Shown here: positions 8,039-17,293 of the stretch, in pieces
Layout of the letters: each line of letters starts with the position of its first letter
How positions within the stretch are numbered: the first letter of the stretch is position 1
Assembly: GCF_000635915.2 (NCBI RefSeq)
Contig: NZ_CP015614.1
Coordinates: 1,967,501 to 2,031,500, forward strand
DNA length: 64,000 nt
Source of the DNA: Brevundimonas naejangsanensis
GTDB taxonomy: Bacteria; Pseudomonadota; Alphaproteobacteria; Caulobacterales; Caulobacteraceae
Direction: 5' to 3'
Made by a program: the position numbers and the translations under genes
The notes under the pieces: generated by a model
Databases searched by the model: none
The model's input: the letters and a program-made list of their open reading frames with translations, nothing else
Told to the model about the DNA's origin: nothing

Positions 8039-10399
8039 TCAGGCGGCCGTTCTGGCCGTCGCCGTCGCCGGGATCACGGCGGCGCCATGCGACAGGGCGT
8101 CAGCCTCGGGCTGGGGCCGGCCCAGCAGGTAGCCTTGCACCTCATTACAGCCCTGAGCGCGCAGGAAGGCCAGTTGCTCGGCCGTCTCCACGCCCTCGGC
8201 CAGCACCGGGATCGACAGGCTTTCGCCGATGGTCAAAACCGCGCGGATGATGGCGCGCGACTGGGGCGCCGCTCCGTCCAGCTCCAGCATGAAGGAGCGG
8301 TCCAGCTTGATCTTGTCGAAGGGGAAGGCCTTCAGCGTCGACAGGGAGGAATAGCCGGTGCCGAAGTCGTCCATCGCCACCGTGACGCCCAGCGCCTTCA
8401 GCTGACGCAGGACATGGGTGGTGCGCTCCATGTCGGTGATCATCGCCGTCTCGGTGATTTCCAGCTCAAGGCGCGACGGCGACAGGCCGGTCTCGATCAG
8501 AATCTGATGCACCAGACGCGGCAGGTCGACATGGCTCAGCTGGACCGGCGACAGATTGACCGCAATGCGGTGCGGCTCGGCCCAGGCGGCGGCCTGACGG
8601 CAGGCCTGACGCAGGACCCATTCGCCGATCGGCAGGATCAGCCCGGTCTCCTCGGCCACGGGGATGAAGTCTACGGGCGAGATATAGCGGCCCTCGTCGT
8701 TCTTCCAGCGAAGCAGGACTTCATAGCCCGTCGCCTTGCCCGTCTCGACCGAGGCCTGGACCTGATAGTGCAGTTCGAACTGTTCGCGCTCCAGCGCCTC
8801 GCGCAGGGCCTGGGTGACCCGGCGGCGCGCACGCACGGCCTGATCCATGTCCGCCTCATAGAAGCAGACGTCCTGCGTCAGCGAGGCCTTGGCGCGATAC
8901 ATGGCCAGGTCCGCATTGTTGATCAGGGTCGAAACGTCCCGCGCGTCTTCCGGCCACAACGACACGCCGATGCTGGCGCCGCACGACAGGTCGGCGTGCT
9001 CTATGGTGACGGTTTCCATCACCGCCTTTCGCAGGCGTTCGGCGACGGCGAGGGCCTGATCCCGGCCGGCGACCGACGCCAGGGCCAGGAATTCGTCTCC
9101 GCCCTGACGCGCAATGAATTCGCCCTCATGCAGGGCCGCCTTCATCCGCTCGGCGATGACGCACAGAAGCTGGTCGCCCACGGCATGGCCGTACAGGTCG
9201 TTCACCTCCTTGAAGCGATCGAGGTCGAGGGCGAACAGAGCCAGGGTCTCGCCTTCCGCCGCCGTCTTCTTCAGCCGGGTCAGCCGCTCCAGGAATGAGG
9301 CCCGGTTGGGCAGGCCCGTCAGACTGTCGTTCCTCGCCAGATGGGCCATCCGCCGTTCCTGGGCCATGCGGTCGCGCAGATCGCGCACGGCGTAGATCAT
9401 GACGCCGCCGGCGGTCGTCTGGTCGCGACGGGCCGACAGTTCGACGGCGATGTCTCCGGCCTCGGTCCGCAGCACGGTCTGGGCCACCGCGCCGTCCCCG
9501 AGACGATGAGCGTCCTCGACCCATTGCTCCAGACTTGCCCCTACCAGGGCTTCGCGCTCGATCCCCAGCAGGGTCGCCAGGACTTCATTGGCGGCGATGA
9601 TGGCCCCGTCGCGTTCGATCGCCATGCCGTCGACGCTGCTGTCGATCAGATACTGTTGACGCTCACGGTGCAGCGCGTGCGCCTGACTGTCCAGAAAGTG
9701 GCTGGCGGCCCCTGCCCCCAGCACCAGCAACCCCACGCCCGCAACGCCCAACGCCAGCACATGCTGGGCGTCCTGCCCCGTCAGAACGCCGTCCGTGGCG
9801 GCGACGGGGATGACCGTCATCGCCGCCATCGCGGTGAAATGCAGGCAGACGATGCCCAGGACCATGGCGGCGGCTCCCTTCGGGCGAGCGAACCGGTCGT
9901 CAGCACGGGCGCTGAACTGGAAGGCGGCGGCCCCGAAGACGACCGAACCGATCAAGGCCACGGCGACATAGGCGTAGGACCAGTGCACCACGGCCTCCAC
10001 CGCCATGGCCGCCATGCCGACAAAGTGCATGGCGGAGACCGCCAGGCCGAACACCGCCCCGCCCAGCGCAGGCATGAAGCGCCCCCGGATCGTCGCTCCG
10101 CCCAACGCCAGGCCGACGCCGACAATGGCGATAGCCAAGGACACCCCGGTGAGCAGCGGCTCGTAAGCGATCTCGACGCCGGGTCGATAGGCGATCATGG
10201 CGACGAAATGGGTGCACCAGATGGTGGCGCCGCCGGCCAGCGCTCCCAGGAACACCCAAGACGCCAGCGGCACGCCGCGCTCTTCCCTGACCCGCCGCAA
10301 AAGTCCGCAGGTAACCCAGCTGCCGACCAGGCAGATGAAAGCCGCCAAGGCCACCAGACCGAAATGGTGATCTTCGGTCAGACACGAGAGGACGCGCAT
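8039..10399 (-). CDS. Membrane-bound c-di-GMP enzyme, MHYT-PAS-GGDEF-EAL
   Basis: A 786-residue protein. Residues 1-235 carry seven hydrophobic helices with three MHYT-type motifs (THFVAM 63-68, MHFVGM 124-129, LHFTAM 186-191), a domain proposed to bind copper and sense a diatomic gas. A PAS-like region covers about 245-350. The GGDEF site is intact at 433-437 and lacks an RxxD inhibitory site at the usual distance. The EAL domain (530-770) has EVL at 560-562 in place of EAL but keeps NLSP, EITE, DDFGTG and EGVET. It is therefore probably a bifunctional cyclase/phosphodiesterase. It lies between two related lipoprotein genes. Confidence 0.93.
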   Translation of the reverse strand: MRVLSCLTEDHHFGLVALAAFICLVGSWVTCGLLRRVREERGVPLASWVFLGALAGGATIWCTHFVAMIAYRPGVEIAYEPLLTGVSLAIAIVGVGLALGGATIRGRFMPALGGAVFGLAVSAMHFVGMAAMAVEAVVHWSYAYVAVALIGSVVFGAAAFQFSARADDRFARPKGAAAMVLGIVCLHFTAMAAMTVIPVAATDGVLTGQDAQHVLALGVAGVGLLVLGAGAASHFLDSQAHALHRERQQYLIDSSVDGMAIERDGAIIAANEVLATLLGIEREALVGASLEQWVEDAHRLGDGAVAQTVLRTEAGDIAVELSARRDQTTAGGVMIYAVRDLRDRMAQERRMAHLARNDSLTGLPNRASFLERLTRLKKTAAEGETLALFALDLDRFKEVNDLYGHAVGDQLLCVIAERMKAALHEGEFIARQGGDEFLALASVAGRDQALAVAERLRKAVMETVTIEHADLSCGASIGVSLWPEDARDVSTLINNADLAMYRAKASLTQDVCFYEADMDQAVRARRRVTQALREALEREQFELHYQVQASVETGKATGYEVLLRWKNDEGRYISPVDFIPVAEETGLILPIGEWVLRQACRQAAAWAEPHRIAVNLSPVQLSHVDLPRLVHQILIETGLSPSRLELEITETAMITDMERTTHVLRQLKALGVTVAMDDFGTGYSSLSTLKAFPFDKIKLDRSFMLELDGAAPQSRAIIRAVLTIGESLSIPVLAEGVETAEQLAFLRAQGCNEVQGYLLGRPQPEADALSHGAAVIPATATARTAA

Positions 10400-10509
10400 A
10401 CTAGGGGGACGCCAGACATGAGAAAACGGTCGGCCCTTCTATGACCGAGGCCTTAAACGCGTCTGTCTGAGCGTAGCTAACAAAAGCTGAAAATTCAGCT
10501 CGATCGGAC

Positions 10510-10890
10510 CTATTGGGTCACGCCCTCGTCCCCGTTCAACAGATAGGGGTTGTTGACCACCACATTGGCGCCGGGCGGCAGACCCAGCTCCTCAAAAGTC
10601 CATTGCAACTGGACGCCGTCCTTGACCGGACGAGTGCAACGGTCCTCGTCCAGGCGGCGCAGGGTGATGACCGCCGAATCCTTCAGCCGCGTAATGAACG
10701 GCTTTACGTCGGCCTTGTCGGTGCAGCCGTTGGAGCTGACGCGGAACACCGCCAGGTCGCGGGTGAAGGCGGCGGCGTGGATCGGCTCCAGCTGGCCCGG
10801 CATGCCTTCGGTCCGCACCAGTTCGCCCGGCGCATGAGCGCAGGCGGCGAGCCCGGCGGCCAGAACCAGACCAAAGAAAGACCTTCTCAT
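10510..10890 (-). CDS. Small lipoprotein with paired cysteines (paralogue B)
   Basis: A 126-residue protein with a lipobox-like LAACAH at residues 14-19. It shares with the gene at 7440-7823 the ordered blocks SSNGCT, TLRRLDEDRC, GVQLQWTFEELGL and NVVVNNPYLL. The two conserved cysteines suggest a disulfide. It is upstream of and co-directional with the MHYT-GGDEF-EAL gene (110 bp gap), so transcriptional linkage is possible but not shown. Function unknown. Confidence 0.75.
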   Translation of the reverse strand: MRRSFFGLVLAAGLAACAHAPGELVRTEGMPGQLEPIHAAAFTRDLAVFRVSSNGCTDKADVKPFITRLKDSAVITLRRLDEDRCTRPVKDGVQLQWTFEELGLPPGANVVVNNPYLLNGDEGVTQ

Positions 10891-10981
10891 GTTCGGCCTC
10901 CCTGGGCGCGATCCTGATGATTATCCATTGTGCGCTCAATTGGCCCGAAAGTGAACCGTCAAGGCCGCAATATGAACAAAG

Positions 10982-11007
10982 AAAGGCCCCGGCGACGCCG
11001 GGGCCTT
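10982..11007 (-). terminator. Rho-independent terminator of rpsD
   Basis: A GC-rich hairpin (AAGGCCCCGGC pairing with GCCGGGGCCTT) lies 42 bp after the rpsD stop. On the minus strand it is followed by TTCTTTG. Confidence 0.8.
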
Positions 11008-11048
11008 CCAAAGAACCTTGGCCAAGAAGCTTGGCAGATCCGTCGAAC

Positions 11049-11666
11049 TTACGAGGAGTAGTATTCGACGACCAGGTTCGGCTCCATCTTCACCGGGTAC
11101 GGCACGTCGGACAGTTCCGGCACGCGGCCGTAACGGACCGAGAAACCGCGATCGCCCAGTTCCAGATAGTCGGGCAGGTCACGCTCGCCCGACTGCTGGG
11201 CTTCCAGCACCAGGGCCATATTGCGCGACTTTTCCTTGACCTCGATGACGTCGCCGACCTTCACGCGGTAAGAGCCGATGTCGACCTTCTTGCCGTTGAC
11301 GGTGACGTGGCCGTGCGAGACGAACTGACGGGCGGCCCAGACGGTCGGCACGAACTTGGCGCGGTAGACGATGGCGTCCAGGCGCGATTCCAGCAGACCG
11401 ATCAGGTTTTCCGAGGTGTTGCCCTTGCGGCGGGCGGCTTCGGCGTAGGTCGCCGCGAATTGCTTCTCGGTGATGTTGCCGTAGTAGCCCTTCAGCTTCT
11501 GCTTGGCCTTCAGCTGCAGACCAAAGTCAGAGACCTTGGACTTGCGGCGCTGACCGTGCTGGCCGGGGCCGTAGGAGCGCTTGTTGACAGGAGACTTGGC
11601 GCGACCCCACAGGTTTTCACCCATGGCCCGGTCGAGCTTGTACTTGGCGCTGTGGCGCTTGGACAT
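11049..11666 (-). CDS. rpsD: 30S ribosomal protein S4
   Basis: A 205-residue primary 16S rRNA-binding protein. It begins [20 protein letters not shown] and contains [10 protein letters not shown] and the S4 RNA-binding domain around [10 protein letters not shown]...[14 protein letters not shown]. Length matches the family. It is monocistronic here, outside the large ribosomal-protein operons, as is common in alphaproteobacteria. A strong terminator follows. Confidence 0.98.
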   Translation of the reverse strand: MSKRHSAKYKLDRAMGENLWGRAKSPVNKRSYGPGQHGQRRKSKVSDFGLQLKAKQKLKGYYGNITEKQFAATYAEAARRKGNTSENLIGLLESRLDAIVYRAKFVPTVWAARQFVSHGHVTVNGKKVDIGSYRVKVGDVIEVKEKSRNMALVLEAQQSGERDLPDYLELGDRGFSVRYGRVPELSDVPYPVKMEPNLVVEYYSS

Positions 11667-11783
11667 ATGTCACTCTTCATCATGATGCGGCCCGGCCCCT
11701 CCCCTATTGGAGCGGCGATCTCAACGGCGGTCCACGCATCGTCCGTAATAGACATCGCGCCTCGGGACGAACCCGATGCGAGA

Positions 11784-11809
11784 AGGGCGGGCTTATGAAG
11801 GCCCGCCCT
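11784..11809 (-). terminator. Hairpin after sodB
   Basis: AGGGCGGGCTT pairs with AAGGCCCGCCCT around an ATG loop, 25 bp after the sodB stop. It has no clear U-tract, so it may be an attenuating or Rho-assisted terminator. Confidence 0.55.
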
Positions 11810-11833
11810 CCCTGAGTCAAGCAAACCGAAGGC

Positions 11834-12448
11834 TCAGCCCTTAGCGGCTTCGTACAGTTCGTTGACCTTGTTCCAGTTCACCACCGACCAGAAGGCCTTG
11901 AGGTAGTCGACGCGGCGGTTCTGGTACTTGAGGTAATAGGCGTGCTCCCACACGTCGGCGGCCAGCAGGACGGCGCCCTTTTCGGCCGCGTCGTCCATCA
12001 GCGGGTTGTCCTGGTTCGGGGTCGAGGTGACCTTCAGCTTGCCGTCCTGAAGGATCAGCCAGGCCCAGCCCGAACCGAACTGACCGGCGCCGGCCGCGTC
12101 GAAGTCAGCCTTGAACTTGTCCATGCCGCCCAGTTCGGCGTCGATCTTGGCGGCCAGTTCGGCCGAGGGCTCGCCGCCCGTGCCGACCGGGGCCAGCAGC
12201 TCCCAGAACAGGCTGTGGTTCCACACGCCGCCGCCGTTGTTGCGGATCGACTTGGGCAGCTTGGACATCATCGCGAAGATCTCTTCCAGCGACTTGCCTT
12301 GCGCCTCGGGCGTGGCGTCGACGAACTTGTTCAGGTTGTCGACGTAGGTCTGATGGTGCTTGTCGTGGTGGAAGGTCATCGTCTCCTTGTCGATGGCCGG
12401 CTCCAGCGCGTCATAGGCGTAGGGCAGCGGGGGCAGGGTGAAGGCCAT
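11834..12448 (-). CDS. sodB: Superoxide dismutase, iron-type
   Basis: A 204-residue cytoplasmic Fe/Mn superoxide dismutase. Metal ligands are visible as the first His in [11 protein letters not shown] (about residue 27), His in VWNHSLFW, and Asp and His in [12 protein letters not shown]. The region [12 protein letters not shown] carries the second-sphere features usual for the Fe form. Length is normal. The ATG at 12448 is preceded by AGAGGAGTC. It is divergent from a small forward gene. Confidence 0.96.
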   Translation of the reverse strand: MAFTLPPLPYAYDALEPAIDKETMTFHHDKHHQTYVDNLNKFVDATPEAQGKSLEEIFAMMSKLPKSIRNNGGGVWNHSLFWELLAPVGTGGEPSAELAAKIDAELGGMDKFKADFDAAGAGQFGSGWAWLILQDGKLKVTSTPNQDNPLMDDAAEKGAVLLAADVWEHAYYLKYQNRRVDYLKAFWSVVNWNKVNELYEAAKG

Positions 12449-12641
12449 GGGAGACTCCTCTTTACGGCGTGTGATTCCTCTGGACCCTATCTAGGGCCGC
12501 GCGCGCCAGACCCAAGCCTTGAACGTCGCCTTTGTTCACAATTGTCGAGCCAAGGCCAGTTTTCGGAACCTAAAGCGGCAAATAGCGGTTTTCCGCACGC
12601 CCCGGACCGTCATTGCGGTCGCTTTTCAAGGATGGTGCATC

Positions 12642-12824
12642 ATGCCTGTCCGTTCTCGCGACGCCTTCCTCTCCGACGCCGAAGCGGAAAGCCTGCGCCT
12701 GCGGTTGCTGGAGGTGATTCCACGTCTGCGCCGTCATCAGTTGCTCGATCTCGCCGACACCCTGCACGAAGCCGCGCGGGAGCGGCGCTGGTCTTCGGAA
12801 GATCGCCTCGACCTCAGGGCCTGA
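12642..12824 (+). CDS. Small helical protein of unknown function
   Basis: A 60-residue charged, arginine/leucine-rich protein beginning MPVRSRDAFLSDAEAE. The frame extends upstream to 12519, but the ATG at 12642 has AAGGA 9 bp ahead of it and the upstream part is poor in typical codons. It is divergent from sodB and ends 15 bp from the convergent cckA stop. No family recognised. Confidence 0.5.
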   Translation: MPVRSRDAFLSDAEAESLRLRLLEVIPRLRRHQLLDLADTLHEAARERRWSSEDRLDLRA

Positions 12825-12839
12825 CGCCCTCGCCCTGAA

Positions 12840-14924
12840 TCAGCTCGCGTGAAGCTCCTGCTTCACGCGCTCGGCCAGGGTCTTGATGTCCAGCGGCTTG
12901 GGCAGGAAGGACACGCCGACCTCGTCCTGCAGCAGGTCCGAGAAGTCGCTCTCGGCATAGCCCGAGATGAACATGACCGGCGCGTCGCCAAGGAACGGCC
13001 GCGCCTTGCGCAGCAGCGACGGGCCGTCCAGCCCGGGCATGATGACGTCCGAGATCAGCATGTCGATCTGGCCCGCCCACTCCTCAGCCAGGATCAGAGC
13101 CTCCTCGCCATCGGCGGCCTCGATCACCTCATAGCCGCGCTGGCGCAGCAGGCGGGCGGCGATGCCGCGCACGGCCGCCTCGTCCTCGACAAACAGAATG
13201 CGGCCGGCGCCCGACAGGTCGCGCGGCGCCTTGACGACCTTCTCGACCGCCGGGGCCTCGACCAGTTCCTCGGCCGTGGCCGCGGGCAGGAAGATGCGGA
13301 AGGCCGCGCCGGCGCCATCTAGGTTGACGACAGTGATGTGGCCGCCCGCTTGCTGGGCGATGCCGTAGACGGTGGCCAGCCCCATACCCGTCCCCTCGTT
13401 CACCGCCTTGGTGGTGAAGAAGGGCTCGAAGATCTTGTCCAGCAGGGCCGCTGGCACGCCGGGGCCGGTGTCCGAGACCTCGATCAGGGCGACCTCTTCG
13501 GGGGCCTCGCGCCAGCCCAGATCGCGAGCCTGCGCGCCCGTCAGGCGGCGCGTCTTGATGGTGACCACGCCCGCGCCCGGCTCGACCACGCCGCGCATGG
13601 CGTCGCGGGCGTTGACGGCCAGGTTCATCACCGCCGTCTCCAGCTGGCTCTTGTCGGCCAGCACCAGCGGCAGGTCGCGGCCGTAGTCGGTCTCCAGCCG
13701 CACGTCCTCGCGCAGTAGACGACGCAGCAGGACGGCGAACTCGCCGACCAGCTCGCCCAGGTCCAGCCGCTCGCGCCGCACCGTCGACTTGCGCGAGAAA
13801 GCCAGCAGCTTGCGCACCAGATCGGCGGCGCGGATGGCCGTCTGGCGGATTTCGTTCAGCCCGTCATAGGAGGGATCGCCGACCGGGTGACGCTCCAGCA
13901 GGCCGGACAGCTGCAGTTGGATCGCCGTCAGCAGGTTGTTGAAGTCGTGCGCCACGCCGCCCGCCAGCTGGCCCACGGCCTGCATCTTCTGGGCTTGGGA
14001 GAGCTGCAGCTCCATCGACTTCTGCGCCGCCACGTCGAACAGCCAGACACGGCGCTTATCGCCTTCGGGGGCGACATAGAGGTGCAGCTGGCGGTCCGGG
14101 TGGGCGCGGGCGATCAGCTCGATCGGGCCGGAGGAGCCGGCCTCCAGCTTGGTCCGGGCCTCGGCTACGCCCGCCGGGTCGAACAGATGGCCGAAGGCGG
14201 CGTCGCCCGAGGCCGCCGGACCGGTCAGCAGGGCCATGGCCGCGTTCGGCTCCTCAGCTCGTCCTGCGAACAGGTCTTCGCCGCCGATGACGGCCGAGCC
14301 GAAGGGGGCGCCTGCGGCCATGGCGCGAGCCTCGCCGGTCGAGGCGATGGGCTGGGGCGCAGCGGGCGCAGACGGGGCCAGCGGCAGGACGGCGTCGGGC
14401 GCGGCGCGGACCAGGAAGCGCCCCTGCCCCGCCTGACCGATCAGCACCTCCTTCTCGCGCGCGCCGATCTGGACGATGGCGCGGCCCTGCTGGCCTTCAC
14501 GCGCCTGGGCGAAGGCCATGTACAGGGCCTGAGCGGACTTGCCCCCTCCCTTGCCGGACCTGGGAAGCGTGGTGACGGTTCCGTTTTCTTCGGCCCAGGC
14601 GGCGTTGTAAGCCAGCACCTGGCCCGACGGCCACACCAGGGCGGCGGGCTCGGCCAGGGCGTCCAGCATCTCGACCGCCGTATCGCCATTGGCGCGCCGC
14701 ACCTCGGCCCGGCCGAAGGCGAACAGCCAGATCAGCGCCGTGGCGCCCGCCGCGAAGATCAGCATCAGACCCGGCGCGCTGAAGGCGTTGGCCCGAAAGG
14801 CCGGATAGGCGATGGCGGCGACCGCCAGGGTGAAGCCCACGGCCATGATCACCAGCAGAGGATCGAACGTCGGGCGGCGCGTCGCCTGCGCCTTCAACCT
14901 GTCTTGGGGTCGGGAAATCATCAT
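12840..14924 (-). CDS. cckA: Hybrid cell-cycle histidine kinase CckA
   Basis: A 694-residue protein, close to the Caulobacter CckA length (691). Two membrane helices lie at about 22-43 and 52-71, then a poorly conserved PAS-like region. The phosphoacceptor His326 sits in [12 protein letters not shown], the ATP-binding boxes are [16 protein letters not shown] and [11 protein letters not shown], and the receiver Asp626 is in [11 protein letters not shown]. CckA feeds phosphate through ChpT to CtrA and CpdR. The frame is open to 15029, but a 16-bp perfect hairpin lies in that stretch, so the ATG at 14924 is preferred. It follows flhB in the same direction, as in Caulobacter. Confidence 0.93.
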   Translation of the reverse strand: MMISRPQDRLKAQATRRPTFDPLLVIMAVGFTLAVAAIAYPAFRANAFSAPGLMLIFAAGATALIWLFAFGRAEVRRANGDTAVEMLDALAEPAALVWPSGQVLAYNAAWAEENGTVTTLPRSGKGGGKSAQALYMAFAQAREGQQGRAIVQIGAREKEVLIGQAGQGRFLVRAAPDAVLPLAPSAPAAPQPIASTGEARAMAAGAPFGSAVIGGEDLFAGRAEEPNAAMALLTGPAASGDAAFGHLFDPAGVAEARTKLEAGSSGPIELIARAHPDRQLHLYVAPEGDKRRVWLFDVAAQKSMELQLSQAQKMQAVGQLAGGVAHDFNNLLTAIQLQLSGLLERHPVGDPSYDGLNEIRQTAIRAADLVRKLLAFSRKSTVRRERLDLGELVGEFAVLLRRLLREDVRLETDYGRDLPLVLADKSQLETAVMNLAVNARDAMRGVVEPGAGVVTIKTRRLTGAQARDLGWREAPEEVALIEVSDTGPGVPAALLDKIFEPFFTTKAVNEGTGMGLATVYGIAQQAGGHITVVNLDGAGAAFRIFLPAATAEELVEAPAVEKVVKAPRDLSGAGRILFVEDEAAVRGIAARLLRQRGYEVIEAADGEEALILAEEWAGQIDMLISDVIMPGLDGPSLLRKARPFLGDAPVMFISGYAESDFSDLLQDEVGVSFLPKPLDIKTLAERVKQELHAS

Positions 14925-14973
14925 GGCGTCTCGCCCGCGCGAATCAGGGTTCGTCAGCATACCTTCTAGCACG

Positions 14974-15010
14974 ACGCCTCTCCCTCCCCGGGACGGGGAG
15001 GGAGAGGCGT
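14974..15010. repeat. Perfect 16-bp-stem hairpin between flhB and cckA
   Basis: ACGCCTCTCCCTCCCC at 14974-14989 is the exact complement of 14995-15010, with a GGGAC loop. There is no U-tract. It lies 16 bp after the flhB stop and 50 bp before cckA. It may stabilise or partly terminate the upstream flagellar transcript, or belong to the pyrimidine-rich palindrome family seen elsewhere in the window. Confidence 0.8.
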
Positions 15011-15025
15011 GGCGCCCGTCTCCCC

Positions 15026-16102
15026 TCACCGCCGTTTCCGCTGCTGCATGACGAAGCCGATGACCTTGGCGGCCGCCTCGAAATGTTCGCGAGGGATCAC
15101 ATCGTCGACCTCGACTGCCGCATAGAGGGCGCGGGCCAGGGGCACGTTCTCGACGATCGGCACCTGGTGCTCCTTGGCCACTTCGCGGATGCGCAGGGCC
15201 AGGGCGTCCACGCCCTTGGCGACGCAGACGGGCGCGCCGTCGCCCTGATCGGGCTCATAGCGCAGGGCCACCGAATAGTGGGTCGGGTTGGTGATGATGA
15301 CCGTGGCGTCCGGCACCGCCTGCATCATCCGCTGGCGGCCGCGCTGCATGCGGATCTGGCGCAGCTTGGCCTTTACATGGGGGTCGCCCTCGGACTGTTT
15401 GAAGTCGTCCTTCAGCTCTTCCTTGGTCATCCGCATCCGCTTGGCGAAGCGCATTCGCTGCCACAGATAGTCCATGCCCGCCGTCAGCCCCAGAAACACC
15501 AGGGCCGACACCATCAGCGCCAGCGCCAGGTCCCGCGCGAACGGCAGGATGTAGGCCGGGCTCATGGCGGCCAGTGCCTCCAGTTCGCGCACATGCGGGT
15601 TCAGCACCCAGAAACACACGGCGCCGATGGCGACCAGCTTGATGAACGTCTTGAGGAACTGCACCACGCCGTCCGGGCCGTAGATGCGTTTGAACCCCTC
15701 CAGCGGGTTCACCTTGGACCATTTGGGCTTGATCTTGTCGGCGGTGAAGATCAGGCCCGACTGCGCCAGATTGCCCCCGACCCCGCCCAGAATGACCGCG
15801 AACGACACCGCCGCCAGAAACGGCGTCACCACCCAGACAGCGCGCATCCCGATCTCGATGCCGGCCCCCGCCTCCAGCCCGCCGATCATAGCGTGCGGCT
15901 GCGACAGGAAGGGCATCAGCCCCTCGGCGATCTGGGTGGCGAACATGCCGCCCCCCGCCAGCAACACCCAGGCCGCGCCCGCGAGCGACAAGGCCTGCGC
16001 CACGTCCGGCGACTTGGCGACATCGCCCTTCTTGCGCGCCTGTTCGAGTTTTCGCGGGGTGGCTTCTTCTGTTTTCGACTCGGGATCGGGACCGTCAGCC
16101 AA
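15026..16102 (-). CDS. flhB: Flagellar export switch protein FlhB
   Basis: A 358-residue inner-membrane component of the flagellar type III export gate. The N terminus ESKTEEATPRKLEQARKKGD is typical. Four membrane helices are followed by the cytoplasmic domain with the autocleavage motif NPTH at residues 272-275. Cleavage there changes export specificity from rod/hook to filament. Its start overlaps the fliR stop by 8 bp. Confidence 0.97.
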   Translation of the reverse strand: MADGPDPESKTEEATPRKLEQARKKGDVAKSPDVAQALSLAGAAWVLLAGGGMFATQIAEGLMPFLSQPHAMIGGLEAGAGIEIGMRAVWVVTPFLAAVSFAVILGGVGGNLAQSGLIFTADKIKPKWSKVNPLEGFKRIYGPDGVVQFLKTFIKLVAIGAVCFWVLNPHVRELEALAAMSPAYILPFARDLALALMVSALVFLGLTAGMDYLWQRMRFAKRMRMTKEELKDDFKQSEGDPHVKAKLRQIRMQRGRQRMMQAVPDATVIITNPTHYSVALRYEPDQGDGAPVCVAKGVDALALRIREVAKEHQVPIVENVPLARALYAAVEVDDVIPREHFEAAAKVIGFVMQQRKRR

Positions 16103-16865
16103 CGGCGCCTCCCGTGAAGAAGGCCGCTACCGTGCGATAGCGGTCGATGAAGACGGTGCCCAGAACCCCGAGGCTGAGGGCGAACACCGACAGCCCCAGA
16201 ACGACGCTTAAGGGCGCGGCGGCGAAATAGACCTGAAAGCTGGGCATGACGCGCGCCACCAGCCCCGAAGCCAGGTTGAAGATCAGGGCGAAAACCAGCA
16301 CCGGCGCCGCCAGTTGCACCCCGAGCGCGAAGCTCTGGCTCAGGGTGCGGATCGCCATCTGGGTGAAGTCCGACACGATCAGCGGCTTGGCCGGGGCGAT
16401 CGCCTCATAGGATCCGACCATGCCGCCGATGAACAGATGATGGGTGTTGGTGGCGAACACCAGGGTCACGCCAAGCAGCATCAGAAAAGCCGACAGGGTC
16501 GTGCCCGGCTGGGCCTGCATCGGGTTGGCCGTCTGAGAAAAGCCGAGGGTGGTCTGCAGGGAGACGACCTCGCCCGCCGTCGTCATGGCGGTCATGAAGC
16601 TGCGCAGGATGGCGCCGATGGCCAGCCCGGTCAGCACCTCGCGCATGACCCAGCCGACGGTGGCGCCCAGGGTGGCGGGCAGGGCCGGCAGGCTGCTGGC
16701 CACGATGGGCCACAACGCCAGCGACAGCACCAGGGCCAGCGACAGCCGCACCCGCGGCGGCACATAGGATTCCCCGAAACCGGGCAGCAGCATCAGGATG
16801 GCGCCGACGCGCGCGAAGATCAGCCCGCCGGTCCAGACCTGCTCCGCCGTCGCATAGGGCTCCAC
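16095..16865 (-). CDS. fliR: Flagellar biosynthetic protein FliR
   Basis: A 256-residue polytopic export-gate protein with about six hydrophobic segments. Motifs include FARVGAILMLLPGFGESYVPPRV near the N terminus and MREVLTGLAIGAI. FliP, FliQ and FliR together form the core export complex. It lies 15 bp downstream of fliQ and overlaps flhB by 8 bp, so fliQ-fliR-flhB is an operon. Confidence 0.96.
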   Translation of the reverse strand: MEPYATAEQVWTGGLIFARVGAILMLLPGFGESYVPPRVRLSLALVLSLALWPIVASSLPALPATLGATVGWVMREVLTGLAIGAILRSFMTAMTTAGEVVSLQTTLGFSQTANPMQAQPGTTLSAFLMLLGVTLVFATNTHHLFIGGMVGSYEAIAPAKPLIVSDFTQMAIRTLSQSFALGVQLAAPVLVFALIFNLASGLVARVMPSFQVYFAAAPLSVVLGLSVFALSLGVLGTVFIDRYRTVAAFFTGGAVG

Positions 16866-16880
16866 CCGCCTGCCCTCGCC

Positions 16881-17144
16881 TTACATTCCCGCGATGCGGG
16901 CGGCGATTTCGTTCATGAACCCGCCCAGAAGCGCGCCCATCATCGGCAGAAACAGCAACAGGGCGGCGAAGACGGCGACGATCTTGGGCGCATAGACCAG
17001 GCTCTGCTCCTGAACCTGCGTCAGGGCCTGAAACAGGCCGATGGAGACGCCGACGCCCAGCGCTACCGTCAGGATCGGCAGACACAGCTGAATGGTCAGC
17101 CACAGGGCGTCGCGCCCTACATCCAGAACTTCCGCGCCGTTCAT
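16881..17144 (-). CDS. fliQ: Flagellar biosynthetic protein FliQ
   Basis: An 87-residue protein with two membrane helices (WLTIQLCLPILTVALGVGV and FAALLLFLPMMGALL), containing the family core GLFQALTQVQEQSL and FAPKI-like YAPKIVA. The ATG at 17144 gives the family length; an upstream in-frame codon at 17177 would add 11 atypical residues. First gene of the fliQ-fliR-flhB operon. Confidence 0.95.
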   Translation of the reverse strand: MNGAEVLDVGRDALWLTIQLCLPILTVALGVGVSIGLFQALTQVQEQSLVYAPKIVAVFAALLLFLPMMGALLGGFMNEIAARIAGM

Positions 17145-17207
17145 CGCTGTTCCCCAAACCCGCCGAACATCAGACACGGGACAGTGGGCAGAAAATGCCG
17201 ACAGGAT

Positions 17208-17226
17208 GGTTAACGCCGCGCTAACC
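17208..17226 (-). promoter_or_regulatory. CtrA-like box upstream of fliQ
   Basis: Read on the minus strand the sequence is GGTTAGCGCGGCGTTAACC. It matches the CtrA consensus TTAA-N7-TTAA(CC) with one mismatch (TTAG). It lies 66 bp before the fliQ start. In Caulobacter fliQ is a class II flagellar operon activated by CtrA, so the site fits its position. Confidence 0.7.
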
Positions 17227-17293
17227 GTCCGGACAAAAAGTCGCTCAAGCTCGGCTCTGGCCTTCGGCGGCGGCTCGGCGCTATGAAGCGCCC

